Of a DNA stretch of 64,000 nucleotides, positions 63,917 to 64,000 are shown in pieces. The position numbers and the translations under genes were made by a program. The DNA comes from Caldilineae bacterium (lineage in GTDB: Bacteria; Chloroflexota; Anaerolineae; JAAEKA01): positions 1 to 64,000 of the forward strand of contig JACKBK010000004.1 of the NCBI GenBank assembly GCA_020634555.1, read 5' to 3'. Every line of letters starts with the position of its first letter. Positions within the stretch are counted from its first letter, which is position 1. Under the pieces are notes generated by a model. The model was not told where the DNA came from. It did no database searches and was given only the letters and a program-made list of their open reading frames with translations.

Positions 63917-64000
63917 TTGCTCTTGCTGCCTGACCCATGGTACAATGGCAGCAGTCTTTGCAACCCTCGGTGAAATCGCCGGAGGCGTGCGTTCAAGGAG
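63917..64000 (+). promoter_or_regulatory. Divergent promoter and ribosome site of a gene beyond the window
   Basis: TTGCTC, 18 nt, TACAAT (63941-63946) on the plus strand, and the window ends in AAGGAG (63995-64000), a ribosome-binding sequence that suggests a start codon within the next ten bases. Confidence 0.5.

Overview
The window is about 64 kb of GC-rich bacterial chromosome. Several features suggest a Chloroflexota-like organism (Anaerolineae/Caldilineae style): Pro/Thr-rich linkers next to membrane anchors, exported proteins with SBBP-type, dockerin-like or choice-of-anchor B architecture, a transmembrane beta-propeller/STAND protein, a NACHT-CHAT gene pair, and split YeeE genes beside multihaem cytochromes. 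This is inference from gene style; no rRNA or tRNA gene was seen to settle the taxonomy.

Layout. 1-5 kb (minus): an exported HExxH metalloprotease, a two-TM protein with a Pro/Thr linker, and xerD overlapping a purine nucleoside phosphorylase gene. 5.5-7.4 kb (minus): phnC-phnE without a visible phnD. 7.7-10.4 kb (plus): clpB. 10.4-13.3 kb: a scar made of an intact IS with 19-bp inverted repeats, a decayed SBBP-type surface-protein gene, and a second copy of the clpB 3' end with its terminator. 13.4-17.2 kb: a lysyl-oxidase-like lipoprotein, a GH13 alpha-glucosidase and a two-domain VOC protein. 17.3-25.4 kb: a sulfur/electron-transfer locus. Its minus-strand operon encodes a PocR-type regulator, an octahaem cytochrome of the tetrathionate reductase family, a heptahaem cytochrome fused to cytochrome b, and two YeeE/YedE proteins, one with a rhodanese-like tail; osmC and a His-rich NifX-like gene run divergently. 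25.6-31.8 kb (plus): alpha/beta hydrolase, PlsC-like acyltransferase, and a MacB-like ABC exporter with an HlyD-like adaptor. 32-36.8 kb: choice-of-anchor B protein, MerR/GyrI-like regulator and a second GH13 enzyme. 36.9-44.3 kb: a propeller-TM-ATPase receptor-like protein, a triple-LysM protein and a large GT-C-like membrane protein. 44.4-49.5 kb: tightly overlapping folC-lon-lipoprotein genes. 49.5-55.7 kb: a COG2865-like regulator, then a NACHT/FGE STAND NTPase and a CHAT protease behind a perfect consensus promoter and a helically phased repeat array. 55.7-64 kb (minus): housekeeping genes pabB-pabC fusion, glyA, rlmB, cysS, yacL-like PIN-TRAM, rplT, rpmI and infC with a probable AUU start.

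Three loci deserve most attention. First, the NACHT and CHAT proteins share a 22-residue Gly/Val-rich motif (13 of 22 identical), which suggests homotypic assembly of a sensor with its protease effector. Second, the octahaem/heptahaem-cytochrome b/YeeE operon looks like a sulfur-oxyanion respiration module coupled to thiosulfate uptake. Third, one protein couples an extracytoplasmic two-component-type propeller to a cytoplasmic STAND-like ATPase instead of a histidine kinase.
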